The position numbers and the translations under genes are program-made. Below, in pieces: positions 17,613 through 26,665 of a stretch of 64,000 bases of DNA. A model generated the notes under the pieces. It was given only the letters and a program-made list of their open reading frames with translations, had not been told where the DNA came from and did no database searches. The stretch is from positions 62,001 through 126,000 of the forward strand of contig NZ_JBEFTX010000015.1 of NCBI RefSeq assembly GCF_040195635.1, read 5' to 3'. How positions within the stretch are numbered: position 1 is the first letter of the stretch; each line of letters begins with the position of its first letter. This DNA is from Thermasporomyces sp040195635. Its GTDB lineage: Bacteria > Actinomycetota > Actinomycetes > Propionibacteriales > Actinopolymorphaceae.

Positions 17613-17989
17613 ACCAGCGTCTCCCCTCCTCCTTCATCACGTCGGCGAGACGACGAGGCAGGCCTGGGTTGCTGTCCGCCCAGTACTCAGGGAGGTCGTG
17701 GGCGTCAGGAGGCGGCGCCGGTATCGGTCCCTTTCCACCAAACCCGTCGAGGCGTTCCTTGACGTAGGTCGAATAGCCGATCTTGCTGGCCTCGCCGTCA
17801 TTCACCACCCGCAACCCGGCCGCGGCCTGTCGAGCCACGACCTCGGCGACGCTGTCGCGGACGCGTATGGCAGCTGGTCAGCGCCGACCGGTTCGCCGCG
17901 GTCACGTGTTCCAGCGCGACTGTCAGCTCAGTCGGTCGCGGCAGGCTGTCCGTGTGGGTGGTGAGGACCTGTTCGGTCGAGTGCTTCAC
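17611..17989 (-). pseudogene. Cobalamin-independent methionine synthase-like protein, N-terminal fragment
   Basis: A GTG at 17989 with AAGGAG upstream begins MKHSTEQVLTTHTDSLPRP, the start of MetE-like/UROD-fold methyltransferases (TTHTGSLPRP). After ~35 codons a frameshift occurs. The family reading resumes as VARQAAAGLRVVNDGEASK followed by STYVKERLDGFGG. The gene stops after ~120 codons of an expected ~370, where the reverse-transcriptase fragment begins. Confidence 0.65.
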
Positions 17990-18304
17990 GAGGTGCTCCT
18001 TCCGGCTTGGGCTTCTTGTACGCGCCAGTCACCTTCGGCAAACCATCGACATCGGCGCCGGGGCGCATCCGGATCCGCAGCGACACCGTTGTACGCCATC
18101 TCTGAGGGCACACCGATGATCGCTCTTGCCGCACTCCTGGACATCCTCACTGTTTTCGTCCAGGTCCATCCACGGCTACGGCGCGCCACGCCCGAGCGTT
18201 TCCCTCGTGCACCACCGGGTAGACGCGTAGTCCCTCATGGGCTCGTGCCGGCCAGGAGCCATCACGGGGCGAGCCTTGTACTGAGGAACAAGGAGGTCAT
18301 GACG
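17990..18304. other. Intergenic region without a supported gene
   Basis: About 315 bp between the MetE-like remnant and the STAS-like gene. No recognised coding or structural signal except the ribosome site AAGGAGG at 18290-18296 that serves the next gene. Confidence 0.4.
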
Positions 18305-18634
18305 ATGATCGAGCAAGGCCCACGCGCCGGCCCGATGGATGACTCCACCCGTCGGGCCGACGCGCCGAGGCATGTCGAGTGCAGGTGCAAAGAACCCGGC
18401 AGCGTGGCTCGCCTGCGGACGACAATCCCCACTCAGGTGACGCCGCAGACCGAGACGATCTGTGTGGAACTCGGGCCAGGAGTACTTCCCGGTTACGGCG
18501 AACTGCTTCAGTTGCGTGAGATTTGCCGAGCGCTTGGAAGCATCGGCGTCGAGGTGTCCATTACATGCGAGAACAGTGGGGCACAACGAATGCTCGAGCT
18601 GGCGGGGCTGGGCGCGCCCAGGTCGTCGCACTGA
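18305..18634 (+). CDS. STAS-like domain protein
   Basis: A 109-residue protein whose C-terminal half reads LLQLREICRALGSIGVEV, then ITCENSGAQRMLELAGLG. This is the last helix-strand-helix pattern of STAS (anti-anti-sigma) domains. The N-terminal ~35 residues are polar and unassigned, and the phospho-acceptor DSSG-like loop is not evident, so it is a divergent or non-phosphorylatable member. AGGAGG lies 8 bp before ATG 18305 (2 bp before ATG 18299), which favours 18305. Confidence 0.5.
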   Translation: MIEQGPRAGPMDDSTRRADAPRHVECRCKEPGSVARLRTTIPTQVTPQTETICVELGPGVLPGYGELLQLREICRALGSIGVEVSITCENSGAQRMLELAGLGAPRSSH

Positions 18635-18787
18635 GCGACCACCACACCAGGAGTGAGGTACCTCTATTTTCGGATGCGCGGCAAGCGGTCCGTCTCACGG
18701 TCTGCACGACAGAGTCCAACGTCGAGGTGCCTGGAAAACGGGTACGCCAGTCTCACAAGAAACCAGAATCAACGTCGAGGGTGTGAG

Positions 18788-19009
18788 ATGACCGAAGAGA
18801 CCGGGCGAGTCACGGGTACAAAGGACAAGGACTACAACATCATTTGGTTCACCCAGCAGTGCTTGAGTAACGTCCTGCGGCTGGAAACCTACGCCGCGGA
18901 TGCGGAGCGTGCTGGAGATCGAGATCTCGCGGAGTTCTTCCGTCGCGCCCAGGGTGAGAGCCGCAAGGGTGCCGAGCAAGGCAAGGAGATGCTTCGCTCG
19001 CGTGTGTAG
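18788..19009 (+). CDS. Conserved small actinobacterial protein
   Basis: A 73-residue charged protein: KDKDYNIIWFTQQCLSNVLR, then YAADAERAGDRDLAEFFRRA and SRKGAEQGKEML. I recognise the pattern as a conserved hypothetical family in actinomycetes; function is unknown. Predicted as two or three amphipathic helices, soluble. ATG 18788 is chosen because the residues before it are unlike the family. Confidence 0.7.
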   Translation: MTEETGRVTGTKDKDYNIIWFTQQCLSNVLRLETYAADAERAGDRDLAEFFRRAQGESRKGAEQGKEMLRSRV

Positions 19010-19195
19010 CGGGCGCCGTCGTACTGCCGGGGACAGGTCAGGGCCGATGTATGGGCCGAGCATCGAAATAGCTACTGCATCCCCGGTGGTCATGGCGGGG
19101 TTCAGCCGGAGCATCCCTATCCAGGGTGACCGGCTGTGTCCCACCCCACTCGTTGGGTGATTGTGTCGTACGCGGATGTGCGGGTAGATGCCCGC

Positions 19196-20482
19196 ATGAC
19201 GCCATCGAACGTGTTCGTCCTCGGACTGGACGAGTTGAACCACCGGGTGCTGCGCGAGTTGCCGGATGCGGATGCGTACGCCTTTCATCGGCTGTTGAGC
19301 GTCGAGGAGCTCCAACGGAGGCAGGAGATCAGGCTCGAAGACCTGCTGGCGAAGGCCGAGGTCGTGCTGGACGCATTCGAGGGGTCAGTTGAAGCGGTTG
19401 TCGGTTACTGGGACTTTCCCGTGAGTTCGATGGTGCCGCTGCTGTGCCGTGCACGCGGCTTGCGCTCGGCGAGTCTGGAAGCGGTCCTGAAGTGTGAGCA
19501 CAAGTACTGGAGCAGGATCGAGCAGCAGAAGGTCATCGACGCGGTACCGCGGTTCGCGCTGATCGATCTGGAGGCGCCATCATCGCCCCCATCAGGTCTC
19601 GACTACCCGATGTGGTTGAAGCCGGTGAAGTCGTACGGATCGGAGTTGGCATTCCACGTCGGCTCTGACGAGGAGTTCCGCAAGGCGGTCATCGAGATCC
19701 GGGATGGTATTGCGCGCATCGGTGGGCCGTTCGAGTTCGTGATGGACCAGGTAGAGCTTCCTTCAGATATCGCGGAGGTGGGAGGACAGGCGTGCTTGGC
19801 GGAGGAGGCATTACGCGGCGACCAGGTGACGCTGGAAGGATTCTGCCGCGAGGGCGCCGTGACGATCTACGGCGTGGTCGATTCGGTGACCTATGCCGAG
19901 AGCCCAAGCTTCCTGCGCTACCAGTATCCGTCGCGGTTGCCGGCGCAAGTTCTGGGCCGGACGGAGGATCTGACCCGTCGGGTCATCGCTCAGGTGGGAT
20001 TGACGGATTCGACATTCAACGTGGAGTTCTTCCACGATGCCGAGCGAGACGACATTCGGCTTCTGGAGGTGAACCCGCGCCATTCCCAGTCACATGCGCA
20101 GTTGTTCGAGCAGGTGGATGGTGTGTCGAACCACGAGTGCATGCTGCGGCTTGCTGTCGGTCGCGACCCTGACCTCCCGCACGGCAAGGGGCCCTACGAC
20201 GTGGCCGCGAAGTGGTTCCTCCGCCGGTTCAGCGATGGAGAGGTACGCCGGTGCCCGACAGCCGAACAGGTCGCGCAACTGGAGCGGGAGGTGCCTGGCG
20301 CCACCGTACAACTCTTGGTGCGCGAAGGGGATCGGCTCTCCAACCTGCACGGCCAGGACAGTTACAGCTACCAGCTCGCACATGTCTACGTCGGTGCGGA
20401 CAGCGAGGACGACCTGGTCGGCAAATTCGATAGATGTGTTGACGGGCTGTCGTTCGAGATCGACGATGTGCCGGGGGTTTAG
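19196..20482 (+). CDS. ATP-grasp domain protein
   Basis: A 428-residue protein from ATG 19196 (19136 also possible). The central domain has MWLKPVKSYGSELAFHV for the ATP-binding strand, and FNVEFFHDAERDDIRLLEVNPRHS provides the metal-binding Glu-x-Asn-Pro-Arg typical of ATP-grasp carboxylate-amine ligases. The C-terminal ~100 residues resemble biotin-carboxylase-type tails. The next gene starts immediately after the stop, so the enzyme probably works with the CocE-like hydrolase, for example making and trimming an amide or ester. The substrate is unknown. Confidence 0.75.
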   Translation: MTPSNVFVLGLDELNHRVLRELPDADAYAFHRLLSVEELQRRQEIRLEDLLAKAEVVLDAFEGSVEAVVGYWDFPVSSMVPLLCRARGLRSASLEAVLKCEHKYWSRIEQQKVIDAVPRFALIDLEAPSSPPSGLDYPMWLKPVKSYGSELAFHVGSDEEFRKAVIEIRDGIARIGGPFEFVMDQVELPSDIAEVGGQACLAEEALRGDQVTLEGFCREGAVTIYGVVDSVTYAESPSFLRYQYPSRLPAQVLGRTEDLTRRVIAQVGLTDSTFNVEFFHDAERDDIRLLEVNPRHSQSHAQLFEQVDGVSNHECMLRLAVGRDPDLPHGKGPYDVAAKWFLRRFSDGEVRRCPTAEQVAQLEREVPGATVQLLVREGDRLSNLHGQDSYSYQLAHVYVGADSEDDLVGKFDRCVDGLSFEIDDVPGV

Positions 20483-20485
20483 GTG

Positions 20486-22516
20486 ATGCGGGAAGTCGGC
20501 GCCCTGCCGCAGCGGGTCCACGAGGACGAGCACGTGTGGATTCCGATGTCTGACGGCGTACGTCTGGCGGCACGGATCTGGCGACCTCTCTCCACCGATG
20601 ACGAGCCGGTACCGGCACCGGCCATCCTCGAGTTCATCCCGTACCGTAGACGTGATCTCACCGCCCAGCGTGACTCCATCCACCATCCCTACCTCGCCGG
20701 GCACGGCTACGCGTGTATCCGCGTCGATCTGCGCGGAAGCGGCGACTCGGAAGGAATCCTTACCGACGAGTACCTCGAGCGGGAGTTGCGTGACGCCGAG
20801 GAGGTCCTTGCCTGGCTGGCTGAGCAGCCCTGGTGCTCCGGACGAACCGGCATGATGGGAATCTCCTGGGGCGGCTTCAACGCCCTGCAGGTGGCGGCGA
20901 GACGGCCGGCGAGCCTGGGCGCGATCGTTACCGTGGCTTCGACCGACGACCGCTACAGCGACGACGTGCACTATATGGGCGGCTGCCTCCTGAGCGACAA
21001 CCTGTCCTGGGCGTCGACGATGTTCGCCTACACGTCCTGCCCGCCCGATCCGATGCTGGTGGGGGAGCGGTGGCGGGACATGTGGCATGAACGCCTTGCA
21101 CACAGCGGTTTGTGGCTGGAGGAGTGGTTGCGGCACCAACGCCGCGACGACTACTGGAAACATGGTTCGGTATGCGAGGACTTCGCCGCGATCAACTGTC
21201 CGGTGCTCGCTGTCAGCGGATGGGCCGACGGCTATTCCAACGCGGTGTTCCGGCTCCTTGCCCGGCTCGAGGTCCCCCGTCTGGGCATGATCGGGCCATG
21301 GTCCCACAAGTATCCGCACCTCGGTCAGCCTGGACCCGCGATCGGGTTCCTGCAGGAACTCGTCCGGTGGTGGGACCACTGGCTCAAGGACGTCGACAAC
21401 GACGTGATGGCCAGCCCGATGCTACGAGCCTGGATGCAGGACAGTGTGCCGCCCTCGACCGCCTACGCCGAACGACCCGGCAGATGGGTCGGAGAGAAGT
21501 CCTGGCCGCCCCTTGACGAACGGTCGAGCCGGCGACCGCTTGCCCGTCACCGGATCGCCCCCGCCGGTAGCGAGATCGAGGGCGAGGCGCTGACCATCGA
21601 GTCGCCCTTGTCTGTTGGGCAGTTCGCGGGGAAGTGGTGCTCGTACAACGCCCCACCTGACCTGCCGTACGACCAGCGCGAGGAGGATGGCGGATCGCTG
21701 GTCTTCGATGGGGACGTCCTACCCGAACGGTTGGAGATCCTCGGTGCACCGGTCGTCGACCTGTCGTTGGCGGCGAGCAGCCCCACCGCCATGGTGGCCG
21801 CCCGGCTCTCCGACGTTGCACCCGACGGCGGGGCAACTCGCGTCACCTACGGCCTGCTCAACCTCACCCACCTGGACTCGCACGAGTCCCCCCAACCGCT
21901 GGTGCCTGGACACAAGTATCGCGCCCGGGTTGCCCTCAACGGGGTCGCACACTCGTTCCCTGCCGGGCACAAGCTCCGGCTGTCGCTCTCCACGTCGTAC
22001 TGGCCGCTGGCGTGGCCACCCCCCGAGCCGATACGGCTGACGATCTTTCTGGGCGAAAGCGCACTCGACATTCCCGTACGCGATCCTGCAGCGGAAGAAG
22101 ACGAGCATGCGATCATCTTCGGCGACGCCGAAGGAACCCCACCTCTTGCGACCACGCAGCTGAGGCCCGGCGAGCAACGGTGGGAGGTCTCGCGCGACCT
22201 CGTCACCTATCGCTCGGCTCTGAACGTGGTCAAGGACCTCGGAACCATCCGGTTCGACGACATCGCGCTCGATGTCACCCGCCGCGCCGAGGAGCGGTAC
22301 AGCTGGGAGGGCAACAGGTTCGACTCAGCACAGGGCGACGTGTCCTGGGTAATGGCCTTCGCACGCGGGGACTGGACAGTACGCACCGAGACCCGCACGG
22401 AGCTCTCGTGTACGGAAACAGACTTCCATCTACACGCGCAACTCGATGCGTACGAAGGGGAAGAGCGAATCTATGCCCGAAACTGGTCCACCACAGTGCC
22501 ACGCGACCATCTCTGA
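20486..22516 (+). CDS. CocE/NonD-family alpha/beta hydrolase
   Basis: A 676-residue protein with an N-terminal alpha/beta hydrolase. It has VRVDLRGSGDSEG-like text (RVDLRGSGDSEG), nucleophile elbow GISWGG, and VSGWADGYSN with a candidate catalytic Asp, then MIGPWSHKYPH with the His. A C-terminal jelly-roll (PepX_C-like) domain spans ~330-650, including SFPAGHKLRLSLS. The family includes cocaine esterase and X-Pro dipeptidyl-peptidases. It starts 3 bp after the ATP-grasp stop (GTG 20483 also possible), a two-gene operon. No signal peptide, so it is cytoplasmic. Confidence 0.85.
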   Translation: MREVGALPQRVHEDEHVWIPMSDGVRLAARIWRPLSTDDEPVPAPAILEFIPYRRRDLTAQRDSIHHPYLAGHGYACIRVDLRGSGDSEGILTDEYLERELRDAEEVLAWLAEQPWCSGRTGMMGISWGGFNALQVAARRPASLGAIVTVASTDDRYSDDVHYMGGCLLSDNLSWASTMFAYTSCPPDPMLVGERWRDMWHERLAHSGLWLEEWLRHQRRDDYWKHGSVCEDFAAINCPVLAVSGWADGYSNAVFRLLARLEVPRLGMIGPWSHKYPHLGQPGPAIGFLQELVRWWDHWLKDVDNDVMASPMLRAWMQDSVPPSTAYAERPGRWVGEKSWPPLDERSSRRPLARHRIAPAGSEIEGEALTIESPLSVGQFAGKWCSYNAPPDLPYDQREEDGGSLVFDGDVLPERLEILGAPVVDLSLAASSPTAMVAARLSDVAPDGGATRVTYGLLNLTHLDSHESPQPLVPGHKYRARVALNGVAHSFPAGHKLRLSLSTSYWPLAWPPPEPIRLTIFLGESALDIPVRDPAAEEDEHAIIFGDAEGTPPLATTQLRPGEQRWEVSRDLVTYRSALNVVKDLGTIRFDDIALDVTRRAEERYSWEGNRFDSAQGDVSWVMAFARGDWTVRTETRTELSCTETDFHLHAQLDAYEGEERIYARNWSTTVPRDHL

Positions 22517-22534
22517 TACAGATGGGAGAATGTC

Positions 22535-22683
22535 GTGCGAGTCCTGACCGTCAATGCCGGCTCGGGAAGTCTGCACGTGGCCTACGTCGAGGACGGCGCC
22601 GTGACCGATGGCTGGATCTGTCTGAGTCGCCTGACTCGCCCAAGGCGCGGGACGCGATGCTGGCTTTTGTCAGCGTTTCCGGT
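22535..22683 (+). pseudogene. Acetate kinase family, N-terminal fragment
   Basis: GTG 22535 with GGAGA upstream gives MRVLTVNAGSGSLHVAYVED, the acetate/propionate kinase opening (normally VLVxNxGSSS). After DGW one base is out and the second frame reads LDLSESPDSPKARDAMLAF. Nothing kinase-like follows. Only ~45 of ~400 codons remain, so the gene is dead. It follows the ATP-grasp/CocE pair by 18 bp and was probably part of that operon. Confidence 0.6.
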
Positions 22684-23022
22684 GGTCCCCCTCCGAAGGC
22701 GGGGAGGGGACCACCTGACCCCTCGAGGCTGCCCGGACCAGGGCAGCCGTGCCGAAGTGCCTTGGATCATGGACGGCAAACCATGATCCTTACGTGGTGT
22801 CCGGTCCCGGACTCCACGTCGTCGTGATTGGCTGGGCATATGAGGCTGACCGTCTCCTCCGAGGACCTGAGGGACCAGTTCGTTCGGCTCCATACAATGC
22901 GCTGACTTGCAACGCCGCTCCCGTGCGCTGCGTGAACGTTCTGCGGACCTTCTCCGCACCAGTGCCGCCCTGCGGGCAACCGATGCATGGCTGCGGGTCG
23001 TCGAGGGCGGCGGGGCCGCGGA
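22684..23022. other. Intergenic region without a supported gene
   Basis: About 340 bp between the acetate kinase fragment and the convergent STAS gene. Reading frames are non-family; no hairpin of note was found. Confidence 0.4.
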
Positions 23023-23427
23023 TCAGGCTGGCGGCGCGGTCTCGCCCGCGATTGCTTCATTCAGGGTGGGATAGATGCGGAAGGCATCGTCGAGGCCGGT
23101 GATATTGAGGACTCGACTGGGGCCACGCGCTGGTGAGGTGAGCCGGAGTTCCACCCCGAGTTCCTTCGCGCGCCGGCGAGCCACCACCAGTGCGCTCAGA
23201 CCGGTGGAGTCGAGGAACGACACGCCGTCCAACGCCACGACCAATACACGCGGGGGCTCTTGTTCGGTGAGCACGTCCAGCAGCTGGGCCCGAAGCTGCG
23301 AAGAGGTGGCGAGATCGATTTCTCCGGCCACCGTGACGACTGTAACGCCGTCTTGTTCGTACACGGTGGCCATCTCTACGGGCTGAAAGGGATGCTCGCC
23401 ACCGGCCTGGTCAGGCGATGAAGCCAT
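23023..23427 (-). CDS. STAS-domain anti-sigma factor antagonist
   Basis: A 134-residue SpoIIAA/RsbV-type protein: VTVVTVAGEIDLATSSQLRA, then VLVVALDGVSFLDSTGLSAL. The Ser in DSTGLS is the usual phosphorylation site. It would release a sigma factor by binding its anti-sigma factor. The start is set at the ATG of MASSPDQAGG (23427), since the 11 preceding codons are off family. An anti-sigma kinase-like gene lies ~100 bp upstream on the same strand, its natural partner. Confidence 0.85.
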   Translation of the reverse strand: MASSPDQAGGEHPFQPVEMATVYEQDGVTVVTVAGEIDLATSSQLRAQLLDVLTEQEPPRVLVVALDGVSFLDSTGLSALVVARRRAKELGVELRLTSPARGPSRVLNITGLDDAFRIYPTLNEAIAGETAPPA

Positions 23428-23527
23428 CGTTGCTCCGTCCACTGGGTCTAGGCAGACCAAGCCATCCTGCTGCCACGTTACGGCATCACCGGCCTGTTGA
23501 CGGTTGTCCGATTGTGGACCCCAGCCA

Positions 23528-23926
23528 TCAGAGGCGAAGTTCTAGCCAGACAGTTTTCCCGTCCCTGCGGTCGCGAGCGTAGCCCCACTGGGTACTCAAT
23601 TGCTGGATGATCTGCAGTCCCCGGCCCCCTTCGGCCTCGCCATCCGGATCCTGGATCCTCGGGGCCTGTGACGATCCGTCGGAGACCGCCAGGTGGATGC
23701 TGCCGGCCCGGTCCACGCGCATGTACAGCCGCAACGCCGCGGTGGGAGGAGTGTGGACGACGGCGTTGGTGACCAGCTCCGAGGCCGCCACCTGGGCGTC
23801 CTCGGCGAGTTGCGGAAGCTCCGAGGCAAGCTCGCTGACCAGCTCCCGGGCAAGCCTTGGGGCGAGATCGGTGTGCGGCAGATCGATCTGCCCAGACCGT
23901 ATGCCGTCCGTCACCTCGCGCTCCAC
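23528..23926 (-). CDS. Anti-sigma regulatory factor (RsbW-like HATPase)
   Basis: A 132-residue GHKL ATPase-fold protein. It has the N box in DAQVAASELVTNAVVHT, a G1-like stretch in LAVSDGSSQAPRI and a G2 motif in EGGRGLQIIQQLSTQWGY. These serine kinases phosphorylate STAS antagonists and sequester a sigma factor. It lies ahead of the STAS gene on the same strand. A palindrome-like TGTCCGATTGTGGA (23505 region) lies between the two genes. No sigma factor gene is adjacent. Confidence 0.85.
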   Translation of the reverse strand: MEREVTDGIRSGQIDLPHTDLAPRLARELVSELASELPQLAEDAQVAASELVTNAVVHTPPTAALRLYMRVDRAGSIHLAVSDGSSQAPRIQDPDGEAEGGRGLQIIQQLSTQWGYARDRRDGKTVWLELRL

Positions 23927-24661
23927 AGCCTTCCTCCGAGCCCATCACAGCCAGCCAGGATGACCCGGGCGGCGCCAGCTACGCCAGCCCAGACTCCGCC
24001 GTCCCGCCAGTGCTGTCCGCATCAGGCAAGAATGGCTGGCCACGAAGGCCAGACTGGATGCTCAGCCCCCGACCTCTTAAGCGCCGAGTCTCCCGGTCCA
24101 CGCCCGTGGGTGCCCGCACCGACAACCACACTCGTAGATCTAGCGACGGGCTCGCGAGGTATCGAGAGCCCAGAACACGGCGCCCGGTGGTCTCCGCAGG
24201 GCCCACCAACCTTTCAAGGGGCCGGATTCTCAGCACCGTTGCCTTCCGGCCAAGGCGCCAGCGTCCGAAAAGGCGTCCTTCCTATGTTCTGCGTCGGTCT
24301 CTGCCAATCAGACCAGAGCACAACGTTTGCGGGGTTCCTTCGCGGGCACACGCCGGTCAGGTTGAGGATGCCTGAGGTGACCTCGCGGGCGTACCCCGAC
24401 GGATCTGACATGCGCGGACGCGAGGCCACCTCCGAATCCTGTTGTCCTGCATTGCGCTAGGAGCGCGCAAGGCCGGACAACAGGTCACCCAACCGCCTCG
24501 TGCCCTCCGCCGCTTCGCCCGGACCCGCCCGGCGGAGGGCACAGTGACACGTCGCCGAGTTCGTCAGTACGCCTGCACAAGCGGCGCTGGAACACTGGCA
24601 GGAAAGCCGTGTGGACCGGCGTCGCTCGTTGACGCCCGGAGCTCGGATGCTGTCAGAACGC
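23927..24661. other. 735-bp gene-free stretch with a strong hairpin
   Basis: No frame here resembles a protein on either strand. The only clear structure is the 13-bp-stem inverted repeat at 24500-24542, close to the end of the decarboxylase-like gene. Confidence 0.45.
24500..24542. terminator. Inverted repeat, possible terminator
   Basis: Arms GTGCCCTCCGCCG (24500-24512) and CGGCGGAGGGCAC (24530-24542) pair perfectly over 13 bp with a 17-nt loop. It lies 120 bp past the end of the minus-strand decarboxylase-like gene. There is no T-run, as is usual in GC-rich actinomycetes. Confidence 0.5.
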
Positions 24662-26122
24662 TCAGCTCGCGACGACGCGGAGGGTCGTGAGTTCAGGGTC
24701 TGCCGCATCGGGGATGAACATGCCGGCTGGAGGGCCGCTGCGGAGGTAGTCCACGACGTCGGCGGTGATCCGTTCACCCGGGGCGAGGACAGGAACTCCA
24801 GGTGGGTAGGGGCTCACAATCTCCGCCGAAATCCGTCCGACCGCGGCGGCGGCAGGCACCTGCTCCGTCGGTCCGAAGAAGGCATCCCTCGGCAGCATGA
24901 CGGTTTCCAGCTCCAAGGCGCCCTCCGGGGGAAGACTCACCTGTGGCTGGTCCTCGATCCGGTCCCGATCTGCGGGGAGCCCTTCAAGTGCGCGGACAAG
25001 CATCCGTTCGGTGTGATCGTCGTCGCTGTGAGTCAGTCGTACATTGATGCGACACGTGTCCGCCGAACCCACGTCGACGTGGTACGCACTGCGCATGAAG
25101 TCGCCCGCCTGGTAACCGCTGATGCCCAGGCCACGAACATCGATGGTGATCGACAACGGGTCAAGCTCATACGCGTCGCCGTCGGTGACCGTCCGCGCAC
25201 CGAGCAGCTCCAGGCCCGCAACGTCGCCAACAGCGGCCCGAACCCGTTCTGCGCGTTGCAGCGCGGCGTCCAGCAGTCCTCTACCCTCCTCCACCATGTG
25301 TCGGCGCCAACCATCCAGCGATGCGTACACCAGTGAGGATGGACTGGTGGTGCCGAGGAGATCCTCACGTTGTTTGAGAACCGCTGGATCTACCCTGTCT
25401 CCCTGAAGATGGAACACTGAACTCTGTTCGATCGCCGCACCCATCTTGTGCACGCTGGTCACCACGAGGTCCGCATCAGCGTCCATCCCCCAGGTCGGCA
25501 GCTCAGGATGGAACGGCAGATGCGCGCCCCACGCCTCGTCCACGATGAGGGCGACCCCACGTGCGTGGCACACCTCCGCGACACCACGAATGTCCGCGCA
25601 GGTTCCCCAGTCTGTCGGGGTGATCAGCACCATTCCCTTCGCGTCCGGATGGTCTTCCAGCGCTTGCCGGACGTCTTCCGGCTCCGGCGGATGCGCCAGA
25701 TGGCGCCGCTGGTCGAAGCGTGCATGGACCCAGACCGGGGCGGTGCCGTTGACCACCACGCCCGCGATGACGGACTTGTGGGCATTGCGAGAGATCAGCA
25801 GCTTCTCGCCGGGTCCAGCTACCGCCAGCATCGCCGTCTTGACCGACAATGAACTTCCACACGTCGAGAAGAACGCATGGTCTGCACCCACGGCGTCTGC
25901 CATGAGTTCTTCCGCCTGCTTGAGTACGCCCTGAGACTGTCGCCGGTCATCCAGACCATTGAGCATCAAGACGTCGGAGCTGAACACTCCCTCGCCCAGG
26001 ACCTCCACCACGCGCGGGTCCGCGCCCCTGCCCTGCTTGTGTCCCGGCGGGCCATAGACGACATCCTTGCGGCGCCGGAACTCCTCGAGGGCCTCCAACA
26101 CCGGGACACGCGCATGATCCAT
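24662..26122 (-). CDS. Orn/Lys/Arg decarboxylase-family PLP enzyme
   Basis: A 486-residue fold-type I PLP protein. The N-terminal motif VYGPPGHKQGRGADP, AFFSTCGSSLSVKTAML for phosphate binding, LIVDEAWGAHLPFHP with the PLP-binding Asp, and TSVHKMGAAIEQSS with the Schiff-base Lys are all present. Length fits the short actinobacterial type (family ~480). It would decarboxylate a basic amino acid to a polyamine or act as a related aminotransferase-like enzyme; the substrate is not shown. The ATG at 26122 starts directly at the family N-terminus. Confidence 0.85.
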   Translation of the reverse strand: MDHARVPVLEALEEFRRRKDVVYGPPGHKQGRGADPRVVEVLGEGVFSSDVLMLNGLDDRRQSQGVLKQAEELMADAVGADHAFFSTCGSSLSVKTAMLAVAGPGEKLLISRNAHKSVIAGVVVNGTAPVWVHARFDQRRHLAHPPEPEDVRQALEDHPDAKGMVLITPTDWGTCADIRGVAEVCHARGVALIVDEAWGAHLPFHPELPTWGMDADADLVVTSVHKMGAAIEQSSVFHLQGDRVDPAVLKQREDLLGTTSPSSLVYASLDGWRRHMVEEGRGLLDAALQRAERVRAAVGDVAGLELLGARTVTDGDAYELDPLSITIDVRGLGISGYQAGDFMRSAYHVDVGSADTCRINVRLTHSDDDHTERMLVRALEGLPADRDRIEDQPQVSLPPEGALELETVMLPRDAFFGPTEQVPAAAAVGRISAEIVSPYPPGVPVLAPGERITADVVDYLRSGPPAGMFIPDAADPELTTLRVVAS

Positions 26123-26326
26123 CAGGCCTCCTGGGTTCGCTGACCTTCACGGTGTACGAGCCGGCCGACAATGAACCGGGACGTCGTTCCTATTCCCGTG
26201 ACGAGGACGGACACGCATAGGCTCGGAATGCGATGCCGTGAAGGTGGCAACGCGAGTCAGGTCACGCCTTTGAGACGTGCCGCTGCTCGAACGTTTTCCC
26301 CAGTGCCGCACGGGAATCGGCTCCAC

Positions 26327-26602
26327 ATGACACGCAAACAGACCCAGGCAGCGAAGAGAAACGTGCAGAAAGCCCAACAGGCGGCACGTTCGAAGAAGAC
26401 GATCAGCCGACTTCCTCAGCAAACCCGCCGCGAACTCGGCCGGCAGGCGGCCAAGTCACGACAGCGCGGCGGCGAACCCGGACACAAACTGGAGGACCGC
26501 ACCCGCCAGGACCTCTACGAGGTCGCCAAGTCCAAGGACATCCCCGGCCGGTCGAAGATGGGAAAGTGGGACCTGATCAAAGCCATCCGCAGAGCGGGAT
26601 GA
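26327..26602 (+). CDS. Small basic protein with Rho_N-like C-terminus
   Basis: A 91-residue, strongly basic protein. The first half is Lys/Arg/Gln-rich (MTRKQTQAAKRNVQKAQQAA). The C-terminal ~35 residues RQDLYEVAKSKDIPGRSKMG and WDLIKAI form the helical Rho N-terminal/SAP-like fold seen in DNA- or RNA-binding proteins. It is probably nucleic-acid binding; partner unknown. ATG 26327 begins the family pattern. Divergent from the decarboxylase-like gene. Confidence 0.7.
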   Translation: MTRKQTQAAKRNVQKAQQAARSKKTISRLPQQTRRELGRQAAKSRQRGGEPGHKLEDRTRQDLYEVAKSKDIPGRSKMGKWDLIKAIRRAG

Positions 26603-26665
26603 ATCTCTCCGAACGGCACGTCTGGAACCTCGAACGAGAGGAACGACAACCGAAGGAGACGGCCC

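Noticed and set aside
19811..22827. Several frames of 90 to 430 codons on either strand within the ATP-grasp and CocE region
   Set aside because: All are shadows of the two real genes; none shows a coherent motif set.
24500..24542. Possible regulatory RNA at the 13-bp hairpin
   Set aside because: Only a single stem with no conserved accessory structure; a terminator is the simpler reading.
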